A stretch of DNA of 64,000 nt. Source: Bugula neritina. Lineage: Eukaryota > Bryozoa > Gymnolaemata > Cheilostomatida > Bugulidae. Positions 38,901 to 49,705 of this stretch are shown here, one piece after another (the first letter of the stretch is position 1; each line of letters begins with the position of its first letter). The stretch lies in the NCBI GenBank assembly GCA_964035545.1, contig OZ037766.1:10177722-10241721 (forward strand), written 5' to 3'. The notes beneath the pieces are model-generated. The model made no database searches and was not told the DNA's origin. It was given only the letters and a program-made list of their open reading frames with translations. A program made the translations under genes and the position numbers.

Positions 38901-41004
38901 GTTCTTAGACCATCAAAATCTTGGAAGTATTCAATCACCTACCAAACCATTTAAATTACACTTAAATAAATAGAAAATGCCTAACATTGGCATTAAAAAT
39001 GAGATATTAAACTTATTAAAATATTGACTTTCGATTATTTAAAAACATATTATACATACCCTGAGTCGATTTGTGAGCACGTGATGCCTAACTCTGGCTA
39101 TCAAACTGCTCATATCAACCTCGCTGATATCACATTTGGGCACAGAACTCAGATCTGGGTACATTGGTTTAACTGCAGTTTCAGATAGAGTGACTCTACC
39201 ACCATCAGTACCAGGTATAGCCGTAGAGAAATCTACCGCTGGAGGACTGTCAATGGTGAATCCAACAAACTCTGTAACACAATTGTAGGTCAATGTATAC
39301 ATGTATGTGTGCATGTACATAGAAGGTACCTTGTGTTGCAAATGCATAAAATCACCGTTTGGAGTACAGCATAAGAAAATCAGTCAAAGTGAGTCATATT
39401 CAAGCTAATAATATTTAAATTACATTGCAGAAAAGTAGTCTAAATCAATCACAGAACAGCACAACATGTTACTTACTGTCGTCGATAGACTGTACAAAAG
39501 CAGGGTAGTTGACGTCACCAGTTGCCTGATCAATAAACTTGCGGCAAAGCAGCTTAAAATCTTCATCAGTTACATTTATTGTGAGAAAGTGAAGCATGCG
39601 TCTAAACTGCAGTGGGGTGATAACTCTAGTGTAGGCACAACTCTGAAAGGTATCACAACCAATTATCAAATTAAATATTAATTTGTCTAACATAACTTCA
39701 AATGAAGAATTGAAAACCACTAATTTTAATTGTAAGTTTTTAGTTGATATTGTACATATTAAAATAATTTAACTCATAAAAGTCAATTTTCTACAGCTTA
39801 CTAAAATTGTTATCAAATACTGGATATAAATTAATAGTTGGATGTTGACTATCTTTGGATAAATGTACCACAACATTTTTTGATTCTTAAAACACAATAT
39901 ATTACAGACTATATACCTTATGTTACTTTATTACTTAATTTCAAATTTGATCTATTGATCTGATAATAAACTCAGCAAAAACAGAGTTATAGATTCAGGT
40001 AAAGTCTGATGTCAAACTTTCAATTTTAAAAAAATTTAATTTTATTCACAATATTACAAACTTCCGTAAAATTAAATGTGTTTTCTTAAATTTTCCTTTT
40101 ATATGCCTGCATTTTATTGGACCTATATGCAGCTATATAACCATGGCATATAGAAGTCTAATAAAATGCAGGCAGATAATGCAAATGAAAATACAGTCAA
40201 GCTTTAGCTAAACATACCCTGTCGTAGTCTTTGAAATATTGGTACATCATAATACGTCTCTCATTAACCTGGTTGATGATCATGCTGAGTACCGTCTTGA
40301 GACGTGATTCTTCTGCGTCACTCAATGTTGGAATAGTCTAAACAAACAATAAATTACTATAATATGGAATATTGTGTGTATTCTGTTGGAGGAGACAACC
40401 CCCAAAACAGCTGCCTGTCAGCAGGTTGAGCTATACTATATTTATAAGTAGTAAATAAAAAAAATCTTTGATATAGTAAGTATTATGTACTTATTGTTCA
40501 ACTATTAGCTTCATGCTACCACACATATAGTATAACAAGTGCCATTTTAAAACTACTTTAGTTATTGTAGTGATGAGTTTACCCAGTGCCACCCCCCCCC
40601 TCGTAGTGTAATGGTTAGCACACTTGCTTGCAAGCCAGGGGTCTCGGGTTTGATTCCCAGTGGGGGCAATTATTTTTCAAGCTATTTCGGCCTTTAGTGA
40701 AATGTAGTAGTAGTACTCCGAGGGAGTTAAGAGGCCAGGGAAGCCTGAAGACTGAAGGAGTTGTAGATAGGCCAGTGGAGTTCAGAGAACTGGGTGGGAT
40801 GTAGTGATGAGTTTACCCAGTGGTCCCCATGCTGTAATGGTTAGCATACTTCCTTGCAAGCCAGGGGTCTCGGGTTTGATTCCCAGTGAGGGCAATTATT
40901 TTTTAGTTAATCATTGTATAGCTACCCCTCATTTTCAAAGAATATCTGCACTTTTATTTACTGTTCACCAACACCAAATTTTCTATACTACACACATGCA
41001 CACA

Positions 41005-41056
<52 letters not shown>

Positions 41057-41066
41057 CACACGCACA

Positions 41067-41109
<43 letters not shown>

Positions 41110-43451
41110 ATATGCATACATGTATATAAACCTAACTATGCATAGTATCTTTTCCAAATAATAATTATTCTGCGATGGCATTACTGATGTTCAGTCTTAA
41201 CTCACCCTGTTTAGGGAACCTTCTTTGGGGTGGACTGGTGTTAGAGTAGCTTTCTTATCTAAATCTGGAATATTGAAGGCTGCAAAAAAACAAATATATC
41301 GCATGTAAAAAGGAATGTTTTATATTCAGCCAAAAATTGTTTTGCACAAATCTTGGAGTTATCATTTCAAATAATATGAGGTTCAAGTCTAGGCATTGAA
41401 AATTTTGCTCTATGCTGAAATCCAGGTTACATACTTGGTAAATTCGTAAAAGTGTGCAGTCTAAATTCAACTCACCATTTTCCATCATGTCACAGAACTC
41501 CTTATACTGAACTCTACCATCAGAGGTTTTGTAAAAGTTGACAATTTTTTGCATGTCATGTCGGCTAAGTTGAGCCTCTTTGCCGACTGCTAAGGAAAGT
41601 CCACACAAGAACTGATTTTCTGTGACAATTCCAGACCGCAGACGGTCATGATCTTTGAAAAATTCCGGTGTTCGAATGCCATGCTTAAATACAGCAATCC
41701 TGATTTTGTCGAAGATCTGCTGAACTGATGGATCTTCCACTTTCTGTTGGAATAGTAAAAAAACACTAGTGGTAAGCATTCGTATTTTATTTTGTAACTT
41801 AAAGTATACATAACGAGATGTTAATATCTAAGCATTGTTTTCAATGTTTATTGTTCAAATGCTTTTTATGTTGTAAAGTTGTAAAATTAGGTATTCAGTT
41901 TATATCAAATGTTATAGAAAAATGAGTTCCTCATATTATAGAATTGATAATTTAAAATGATTTCATGCTGAAACAGATTGTTACTTCCTTACCTCATTTG
42001 GTATGTAATCAGTTTTAGCACATGTAGAATTTAGATTCAGTTGTTGAGCTGCCATATTGTCGCCAACGGCAACAAGATCATGATGCAGGTTTAAATACAC
42101 AACTAGTCCTGGCTCATTAGGATCTCCATACTTTTTTACCAGTCTAGTTATTTCTGCCTCATCAACATCAGGAGGGCCAGGAAAAGCTCGATAGAACTAC
42201 AAGCATAAAGTATGCAATTATACTATCATTCTTAATAAAAGTTTTATTTGTGATAGTATCATATAAGCAAAAATTACAATTTAAGTAACATCTTCTAGCC
42301 CATTTATCATTTAAAATTTAACTAATAATTACCATACTCTTTAATTAAAACGACTATATGTACAAATTTTTAACTACACCTGCTAATATAAATCTAATTA
42401 ACAAATAAAATTAAGAAATATATATCACCACTTGAAAATATAATAAACGTACTTGACTTTCTGTGATTTTGCCAATATGGTGAAAATCAAAGTCTTCATA
42501 GCAAGTTCGAAGGTTGATGCCATGGTACTTATAAAATTCCACCATCTTACGCAAGGTTTCTTCAACTTTCTTTTCAGAAGCTGGACTAAGTGGTCGTATA
42601 GTTCTCTGTGTCCCTAGACTGTAAAAAGCCATGACTAAATTATCACATTTAATTCTCATGCTTATTGTATATAGGCTTAGCTAAAATAATATTTAGTAAA
42701 TCAAAATACAAACATCTGCAAGAACATTTATAATAAATTATATCAACAGTTTGGTCATGAGATAATTAAACACCAATTACTTTATGAGCTGTGCATGCTA
42801 TTTAAAAATTATAGTTTAAAAACAGAAATTCAATATGAACAACTGTACTTACAACTCGAGAGGCTCAACTTTTTGTAAAGCAGGGTCAGTTTTAAAATTT
42901 GTTGCTGCAAAGGATGTTTCAATCAAGTTAGAAAATTGCTTCCAGCAAATTCTCCCATTTCTTTTGATATCATATTTTTGCTTGATGAGCTGTTCTTCTT
43001 GTGGAGTAAACTTGAGTCCTAAGTTCATCCATAGGCAACGGAAAAACTGGGAATCTACATAAAGTAATAAATACAACTTGCAAAAGTGTTAAAAAATTAA
43101 GTTGATTCATGGGCATGTAACACTCTCTTACCATAAATTTATTCATATTTTATTAAAACTTGATCACATTTTATTTTACTATCAAATATATTTATTGCAA
43201 AAATATTAAGCTTTGATGTGTGGCCAAGCATACAAAAATTTGCTCTCCAAACACAAAGACTAATAATGTATGTCTTAATATCTTAAAATAATTACCAGTT
43301 ACATAGCCAGACCGAAGCCGGTCATAGTCTATAAAGAATTCTGATGGGCGAAGTCTCTTAGTAAGACAGAGAGTCCTAACTGTCTCTTCCACTTTATCTA
43401 CTGCGGCCGCAACCATTATTTTGAAGGCTTTACTGAATATCTGTACTGTTT
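35938..43451 (-). CDS. multi-EF-hand-like repeat protein, at least 15 exons, at least 955 aa
   Basis: Exons, 5' to 3': 43451-43296, 43054-42853, 42618-42453, 42196-41993, 41743-41476, 41279-41206, 40337-40218, 39642-39477, 39271-39060, 38938-38728, 38540-38296, 38052-37810, 37527-37379, 36938-36737, 36189-35938. All junctions are GT-AG and phases agree throughout. The protein is a chain of eight units. Each starts with an EF-hand-like loop such as [68 protein letters not shown] or [14 protein letters not shown]. Each is followed about 35 residues later by a weaker second one ([29 protein letters not shown]). Position 12 of most loops is Gln rather than Glu, and position 3 is Leu or His, so calcium binding is doubtful. 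Exon 1 as listed begins in phase 1: either an upstream coding exon is missing or translation starts at its internal Met ([16 protein letters not shown]). I recognise the repeat style from ciliate and invertebrate EF-hand proteins but cannot name a gene; EFCAB6 is the nearest vertebrate idea and I am unsure of it. Confidence 0.85.
40104..40174. repeat. 71-bp hairpin-forming inverted repeat in an intron
   Basis: A 15-bp arm TGCCTGCATTTTATT is matched by its exact complement at the other end. Partial pairing continues inwards (GGACCTATATG against CATATAGAAGTCT). It could be a tiny MITE remnant or an RNA structure in the pre-mRNA. Confidence 0.65.
40567..40915 (+). repeat. tandem pair of tRNA-headed SINE-like units (234-bp spacing)
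   Basis: GTAGTGATGAGTTTACCCAG starts at 40567 and again at 40801. Each copy continues into a tRNA-like head with an A-box-like TGTAATGGTTAGCA and a B-box-like GGTTTGATTCCCAG. A GGGGGC acceptor-like end and an identical CAATTATTTTT tail follow. The anticodon arm does not pair well, so these are tRNA-derived repeats rather than working tRNA genes. They sit in an intron of the EF-hand gene, antisense to it. Confidence 0.7.
40990..41106. repeat. compound (CGCA)n/(CA)n microsatellite
   Basis: CGCA units run from about 40994 to 41056, then a CA tract to 41104. Intronic in the EF-hand gene. Confidence 0.95.
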
Positions 43452-44049
43452 CTGCAAGCATAAAATAAAGAGATATTATTGTGCTGTAGTTATGCAAACA
43501 GTTGCTGGAAGCTTCCAGAGAGTAATATGCAAGTAGTTGCTTTAAAAATTTATAAACTATAAGTAGGTAGTCAAAGTATTTTACTCCAGCCTGCTGAGCT
43601 CTTTAAGAATTTGTAAAAAGTGGTTTTAAATATTGATACATGCCAGTTGCCAGCCAATGACAAAAATGTCAAATTCAAATTTAATATAATGCACATATAG
43701 TACAAATAGTGTACAATAGTGAGACTTATCAGTGTCTACATTACTGACAATTGCACAGCTAAGAAAAATATTTTTTACAAATAATTAAAATAATTATATT
43801 TTGTTGATCAAATAGCATTTAACTATAATAATAACTATATATAATGTATACCTAATTTATTTTTATATTTAGAATATTTATGATAAAATTATAAACATAC
43901 ATTAGTTATTAGAATAATTATCAACAGTATAATTCTATTTTATAATTCATTATAACTATTGTTGTAGCTATACACTAAAAATGTTAATAATTATCATAAT
44001 ATTATTAATTGTAACCATAATCAGACTACATTACATAAATCAAAAGCTA
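43452..44049. other. upstream of first recognised EF-hand exon
   Basis: AT-rich DNA. A missing 5' exon of the EF-hand gene may lie here or further right, but I could not identify one. Confidence 0.4.
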
Positions 44050-44880
44050 AATGAATTTTCTTCACAATAGACAACATAGATTCAAAAGAGGTATGTTTTG
44101 TGAAACACAACTCTGCACCACATACCATGAGATAGCAAAGACTAAGCAAGCAACAAAAACAACACAAGCTGGAGTGTTGGATTTCAAGAAGGTCTTTATG
44201 CCCTTCTAATCCAAAAATTGAAGCTAATATCTGACATATTGGTAAACTGGATTCAAGATTTTTTGACCCATAGAAAGCAAAAAGTAGTTATCAAAAGTCT
44301 ATCTTACTCAAAACTAGAGGTAATTTCAGAAGTACCACAAGGTTCAGTCTTGAGCCCAACACTACTTTTAATATACATTAACATATTAAAATTTAACTGC
44401 AGTGTAAACCTATATGGTGATAAGTTGAGTCTCTGGAAATAATGCAGTAAAAGGTTGTGAGATCTATTTCTAGATTAACAAAACAGAAAGTACCACATTG
44501 GCATGCTTCTAGCTTGACCTTTAGTCTTTCAAACATAAGTGCATAAATCGTTGACTAAATCTTCTCAAGAAAATTTTGCAAGAACAACACTCAGCATTTG
44601 CAATAGCAAATGATGAATTTACAAAAGATCACCAAAATGTACTCATAACCACTACGTCTGCTGCTCGATCGCGTTAAATTAACATCGATATATGCAACCT
44701 TACTATCATGGTAGTTTCTTACCAAGAACAATTAGAGATACCGGAGGGAACATAGATTAAAAAATTTACACAACATCCACTTAACCTGCAGTAAAACAAG
44801 TTTCACACTGTAAACCAAATGTAGCACCTCTATAACTGCAAGTGTTCCAAGTGTTTGACATTTTTAAAGGTATTCAAACT
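44050..44880 (+). pseudogene. decayed CR1-like reverse transcriptase fragment
   Basis: Plus-strand translation gives HNRQHRFKRGMFCETQLCTT, GVLDFKKVF, LVNWIQDFLTHRKQKVVIK and VPQGSVLSPTLLLIYINIL. These align in order with the HGFR..., DFSKAFD, WISSFLTSRFQRVVIKG and VPQGSVLGPALFTLFIND blocks of the intact element at 28040-30883. The FADD block has become LYGDK, and stops follow. Sequence from about 44720 to 44880 resembles the C-terminal end of such proteins. It is an old, independent insertion. Confidence 0.75.
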
Positions 44881-45168
44881 CAAAGGTATACTAATGCATA
44901 CTAATCATAATCATAATGATGATGAATTAAATTTAATACTGTACTTATATTACTGAAGAATTGGTGATTCGTTTTGGATGGAATGCTACGCAAAACGAAT
45001 TTATTATTTTAATTATTAGATTTTGTAATTAATAAGTTATTGTAGACTTTACAGTGTAAGTAAGATACCTTTTCTGTATAATATTATCCTTCAGACCTAT
45101 AAAATCATCAGCTCTGGTATGGTACTAGCAGCGTGACATTCAGATACGCAGTAACTTAGTGCTTGATG

Positions 45169-45181
45169 GTTGCCTAGCGAC
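45169..45181. promoter_or_regulatory. candidate X-box upstream of the EF-hand gene
   Basis: GTTGCCTAGCGAC fits the RFX X-box pattern (GTTGCC, 1-base spacer, AGCGAC). It lies about 1.7 kb upstream of the first exon that I can place for the minus-strand EF-hand gene. If a non-coding first exon lies between, this would be its promoter. One such match in 64 kb could also arise by chance. Confidence 0.3.
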
Positions 45182-45559
45182 TTGATGGTACATATAAAAC
45201 AGAAACTACAAATGTAACATTAGCATTAGATAGCAACAAAAAACGTTTGATTTTTTTTAATTAAAACAATTATGTTTTAAAATTTTAAATAAAAAAAACT
45301 ATTTAAAACTATTATATAGTTATAAAAAATTTTCTGGACGGACCAGATAAAAGTACTCAATATGTGGAGTTGTCTTTCTTTAGAATACAAACTAGTCAAC
45401 TTTTCTACGAAGTTATCTTTTCTTGCAGTAAAGACCCTATTCTGATCACCGTGATTATTATTTTTTTAACTTATCATTAATAAGAAAGGTCAAGGGCCAT
45501 TAATATTTTATTGATAATTTTTTGTGTACTAATATCATATTTATTGACTGTTTTAGTTA

Positions 45560-46100
45560 ATTATCACGTGCAATCGATCAAATTAAAAATCATTATTATG
45601 GCAATATCAATATGAATATCAATAATAATATCAATATGGATATTATAATTTAAATTATAATATTTATAATAATTAATATTAATATAAGACAGAATGAGAA
45701 TAACATTAAATGTTAATTTAATCATTATCAATGTCAATATAAATATCAACTTGAATATGATATTATATGATGATGATAATGATATTGATAATTGACACAA
45801 TTTGAATTAGTATTACACTTACAGATATACAATTTCAATTTGGATTACTTATACTTATAGCTATACTAATAGTAGTACTAGTACTTATACTTATACTATT
45901 CGCATATGCCTATGGATATTCAATTTCATATTGATATTGAATATAGATAATCATAATGATAATGGTATTCATATTGATATACTATAAGTCACTGTAAGTA
46001 TAACTAGCTTATGTCTAATAGTACAACTACATGTAATACTAATACTAATAGTTAGTATTTATACTTATAAGTTAATGTTATATATCTTATATATAATATG
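45560..46100. repeat. low-complexity TGATAT/ATAATC/ACTAAT block
   Basis: Same word composition as 27560-27800 and 32150-32240, including GATAATCATAATGATAATG-like stretches. Non-coding. The inverted-repeat element at 46105 lies inside it. Confidence 0.7.
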
Positions 46101-46104
46101 CTTA

Positions 46105-47046
46105 TAGGGTCATTCCGCGTCAACTCAACCAATGGCCCACGCCTTTGCGTCTCAGATTTTGTTCATATTTACACCAAATAGACCTACACATGTTCTGAGT
46201 GCTTTTCTTGAATATTTCTGGCCTGACACAAAAACTTTTTGAGAAATGACTATTTCCATGAACAAAGGTTGGGAAAAATTTTGAGGAAAATTTACGATTT
46301 TTACTTTTAGACTTTTGCCGATTTTCGTACGCATACCATTTTCCTGTGCGATTTACTTCAAGTTTGGACAATATAAGGACGTTCAAATTTATGAACCTAC
46401 AAAATACACTAAATGACGTTACAGAAAATGCTTGTTTGAAAGATTTTACTGTATTCAAACATCGGGTTACATCCTTGTGAAGTTGGGCGAATTTTCACAT
46501 TTTCTTCACTTTGGGTGTCTATATCTCGGAAAATATTATTTTCAAAATTACAAAAATTGAGGAGTATAAAGTCACCATAATCAACTGTTTATAGATAAAA
46601 ATTCATGGAAGTAAAATAAAAATTGACGCCTTTTGTGATGTGGCAAATATTCGAATTTTTTCAAAATTCATAAAAATTTGCCAATATTCAATGGCTTAGC
46701 ATATATGCACACAAAGTATTCTGCAGTATATATTATTACTAGTGCAAATTGATAGGTGTTATCAAATCACACACCAAATTTTAAGGCTCAGTCTAGAAAA
46801 ATAATGGAGATATGGACGTTTACAAATTGGTCTAAAAGTAAAAATCGCAAATTTTCTTCAAATTTTTTCCCAACCTTTGTTCATGAAAATAGTCATTTCT
46901 CAAAAAGTTTTTGTGTCAGGCCAGAAATATTCAAAAATAGTACTCAGGACATGTGTAGGTCCATTTGGTGTAAATATGAACAAAATCTGAGACGCAAAGG
47001 CGTGGGACTTTCTGAAATTTGGTTGATTTGACACGGAATGACCCTA
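46105..47046. mobile_element. 0.94-kb terminal-inverted-repeat element, TA target
   Basis: Both ends carry AGGGTCATTCCG in opposite orientation, and the inverted arms run about 215 bp (46105-46320 and 46832-47046) with few mismatches. TA dinucleotides flank both ends (TATAGGG... and ...CCCTATA), as expected for a TA target duplication. The interior (46321-46831) is AT-rich with no transposase. The open frames in the two arms are inverted copies of one another and not genes. The GGTCATTCC start suggests a widespread invertebrate MITE type; superfamily is not certain. Confidence 0.75.
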
Positions 47047-48759
47047 TAGTAATAGTTATTCTTATAGTTATTCTATGAGTATGATGATAAGTTATAGTTA
47101 TACCTCATCCTCCTACTCCTAGTGAAGCTGAAAGTGAATGTGATACTGATAGTAATACTAATAGTCATAATGATAGTGTGACTGATAAGAATAGTATTTG
47201 TAAAAGTTTACAGAGCCAAGACTGATTTGATAGCTCTCATAAAAAATAAATTTCATGTAATCAGGTAAGTAAACACTCGAATCAATGTAGCTATCACCCA
47301 GGTATGAAATTAATTAAAAAACAATAGCTATTTAATCATTGATGCTCTCAAAAATAAAGTCATCAACTCATTGGTCCCTTCTTTAATAATAGATGTATGT
47401 GTGCAGGGATCATTTTCTCTTGCTAAGATTAAGTTTTTGGGATGAAAAATTGTTTAAGTATAATTGTAATTGAGATAGCATGCCATCTGCCTTTCTTAAC
47501 AACTTAAAGTTAAAACCTTTGTCTCTTAGTACATCGATGTTAGCCCTTTTATATCAAATGGATGTATTTTGAGATTTTGATTAAATACCATTTGTAACTA
47601 TTCAAAACATGCAGGAGAATAGGTATCTGTGTGCACGTTTTACAGGTACCAAAGTATTGGACGTTGCTACCACTCATTTCTTTAGTTACAAACTGCAAGT
47701 TAATTATACAGGAGTAGTTTGTAGGGCTTAATTCTTAATGCCTCTGCTTCGGTTTGGTGTTTCAAGCTGTATAGTGGTTGTAAAAGGTATAATTGTACTT
47801 CTTTCACAATGTTGAAGTATGTAATTTTTGGTGATAGCGTGTTTTGGCCCTGTTACAAATTCTCTTCTGCTCCTGACTTAGCTGCAGCTTTGACAGAAAT
47901 GTTATCTAAATAAAAACTTGACACTAACATAAAAAGAGTTTTTGAGAGTTATCTTCCTTAAGTTATCAGTTGCATTAATTAAGTTGCAAATTGTTTCTTT
48001 CGCTGCTTCTGCTAGTTCACTACTCTGTTGACAATTGACTCGTTCAATAAAATGCTTTCCAGAATCATTAGATTGCCAGAAGTTTGTTAGCTTTTTTCAG
48101 GAGTACTCTCATCTTAGTATAATATAGTGTATGATGTTTTCGGTATCAGTCGTTTGTATAGTGAGTGATTCATAAAGTGTGGAACCCTGGAGTTCTCAGT
48201 TCTAATAATATATAGTCTCTGGGTGTTTTCAGTGTTTTTTTGCCGTCATCTATGGCATCTATAAAAATAGGTAGTACGTTTCATCCAATACTTGAATCTA
48301 GGGTACACTGTCTTGCTTTTCTCAGCAAAATATCTGTCAATATCATCATCACATATAAAACTAATGACTTTGCTAACCAATTTATTTTGCGTATACAAGT
48401 AGCCAAGAAATCTTGTTTTCTATAATTAATAGCTTGTAGAGTTAATGTTAAAATATAATCTATTTTAAACTCGCTAGGCCCATGACCTGATAATAGATTG
48501 CACAAAGAAATTTCAAATTGCAAATTTTAATTAACTAAACAATGTATTTATGATTAACGGGGAAAAGGTATAAATATGAAACATAAAATTTGAATAAAAT
48601 ATAATTAACACGAATACTAAACACATGGCTAACAAAAAGAAGAGAGAAATTAAATTTTGTAGTCATTCTTTCTTGTATATCATGTAATAGACAGTTGATT
48701 TGAAACTATCCTGTCCCAACGTCTACTGTTATCAAACTAGCAATCTAATTTGCTTTTTG
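47047..48759. other. intergenic, low-complexity edge then possible old retrotransposon sequence
   Basis: To about 47200 this is TAATAGTAATA-type low complexity. The rest has many stops. The minus-strand frame at 48523-48281 may belong to the same decayed element as the RT block at 48760-49060, but I cannot show it. Confidence 0.4.
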
Positions 48760-49060
48760 TACCTAGGCATGTGGTAAAATCTGTACTTTCTAGCATGATG
48801 CCATTGAAAATATATGTTGTTGTGTTTTGGACTTAATTAAAGGCTAAAATTTTACTTTTACCAGTATTGAGCACTATATTTCAATTCTCAGCCTAAGCAT
48901 CAGGTCATGAAGACTTTGATGAGGAAGTTTCCATACATTTTCAACATTACTGACAGTTTGATGCAATGGGGTATCATTATTGAGGAGGTCTACAAAACAA
49001 TTATTATTGTCTGGAAAGTCATTGATAAATACCAGAAATAAAATTTGTTTCAGAGCAAAT
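48760..49060 (-). pseudogene. decayed reverse transcriptase fragment
   Basis: Minus-strand translation reads LFLVFINDFPD, then VDLLNNDTPLHQTVSN where VDLFADDTTLHQT would be expected, then NTGKSKILAFN and a TYIFNGIMLE..CLGT block like the FLG motif. Stops and the lost FADD show it is dead. The order is that of RT blocks 4 to 7 of a non-LTR retrotransposon. Confidence 0.7.
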
Positions 49061-49705
49061 TAAAATTTAAGTTTTAAAAATAGATAATGGTTTTAAGTAT
49101 TTTGCCTATTGGGTTTCATCCCAGATAGACGCTATTTTTTATTTTGGTACCACAATAATATATATAGCCTACCTGTATAACCGTGATATTGATTGCTAAA
49201 TAGCTAATATGCTAATAACTATAATAGCTAATATGAATTATCTGGAATAATAGTATCTGCTTATGTTGCCATTGTTTTTAATAGCTTACTTTATTCTTTC
49301 TCTATACATGTTGAGGTGTGCAACATATTTTATGTTTAATTTTAGATTTTAATCGGCTCCATCGTTTATATGATTCTATTTCACACTTTAGTGTACAATA
49401 AACTTTCACACACTGTTAATGTTAGTATCATTTAATAGAGAAGTTCAGTTATGTTTAAATGCACAATTGTATACTAGGGCATAAATACTAATTTAGTTAA
49501 GAGTAATGAATTAAGATTTTCTAAGTACGTATATAGCTCAATTTTTTCCATTATAGGCAAAAAAGTGGATTGTGCTGTGACATTATAGCAATAGGTAGTT
49601 GAATGACCTAAGGAAGTAGATAAAAGCTTTGTCCCCAAATACTCTTGTATGCATGCACCATAACATCATAAACTAACAGTATGTTTTGTTAATAGCTGTA
49701 ACCTA
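49061..49705. other. upstream region of BLOC1S2
   Basis: AT-rich DNA expected to hold the promoter of the plus-strand gene starting at 49706. I see no convincing TATA box or X-box. Confidence 0.4.

Noticed and set aside
40600-40670. Functional tRNA gene
   Set aside because: A and B boxes are present, but the anticodon arm pairs poorly and the copy is part of a 234-bp repeat, so it is a tRNA-derived repeat.
40954-41145. His-Thr/Ala-Arg and Cys-Val frames
   Set aside because: Translations of the CGCA/CA tract.
44700-44740. Candidate first coding exon of the EF-hand gene (ATG with a phase-1 donor on the minus strand)
   Set aside because: It lies antisense in a decayed reverse-transcriptase fragment and encodes only ten residues; likely chance.
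46120-47031. Similar frames of 112, 60 and 91 codons
   Set aside because: They are the two inverted arms of one transposon-like element read in opposite directions, not a gene family.
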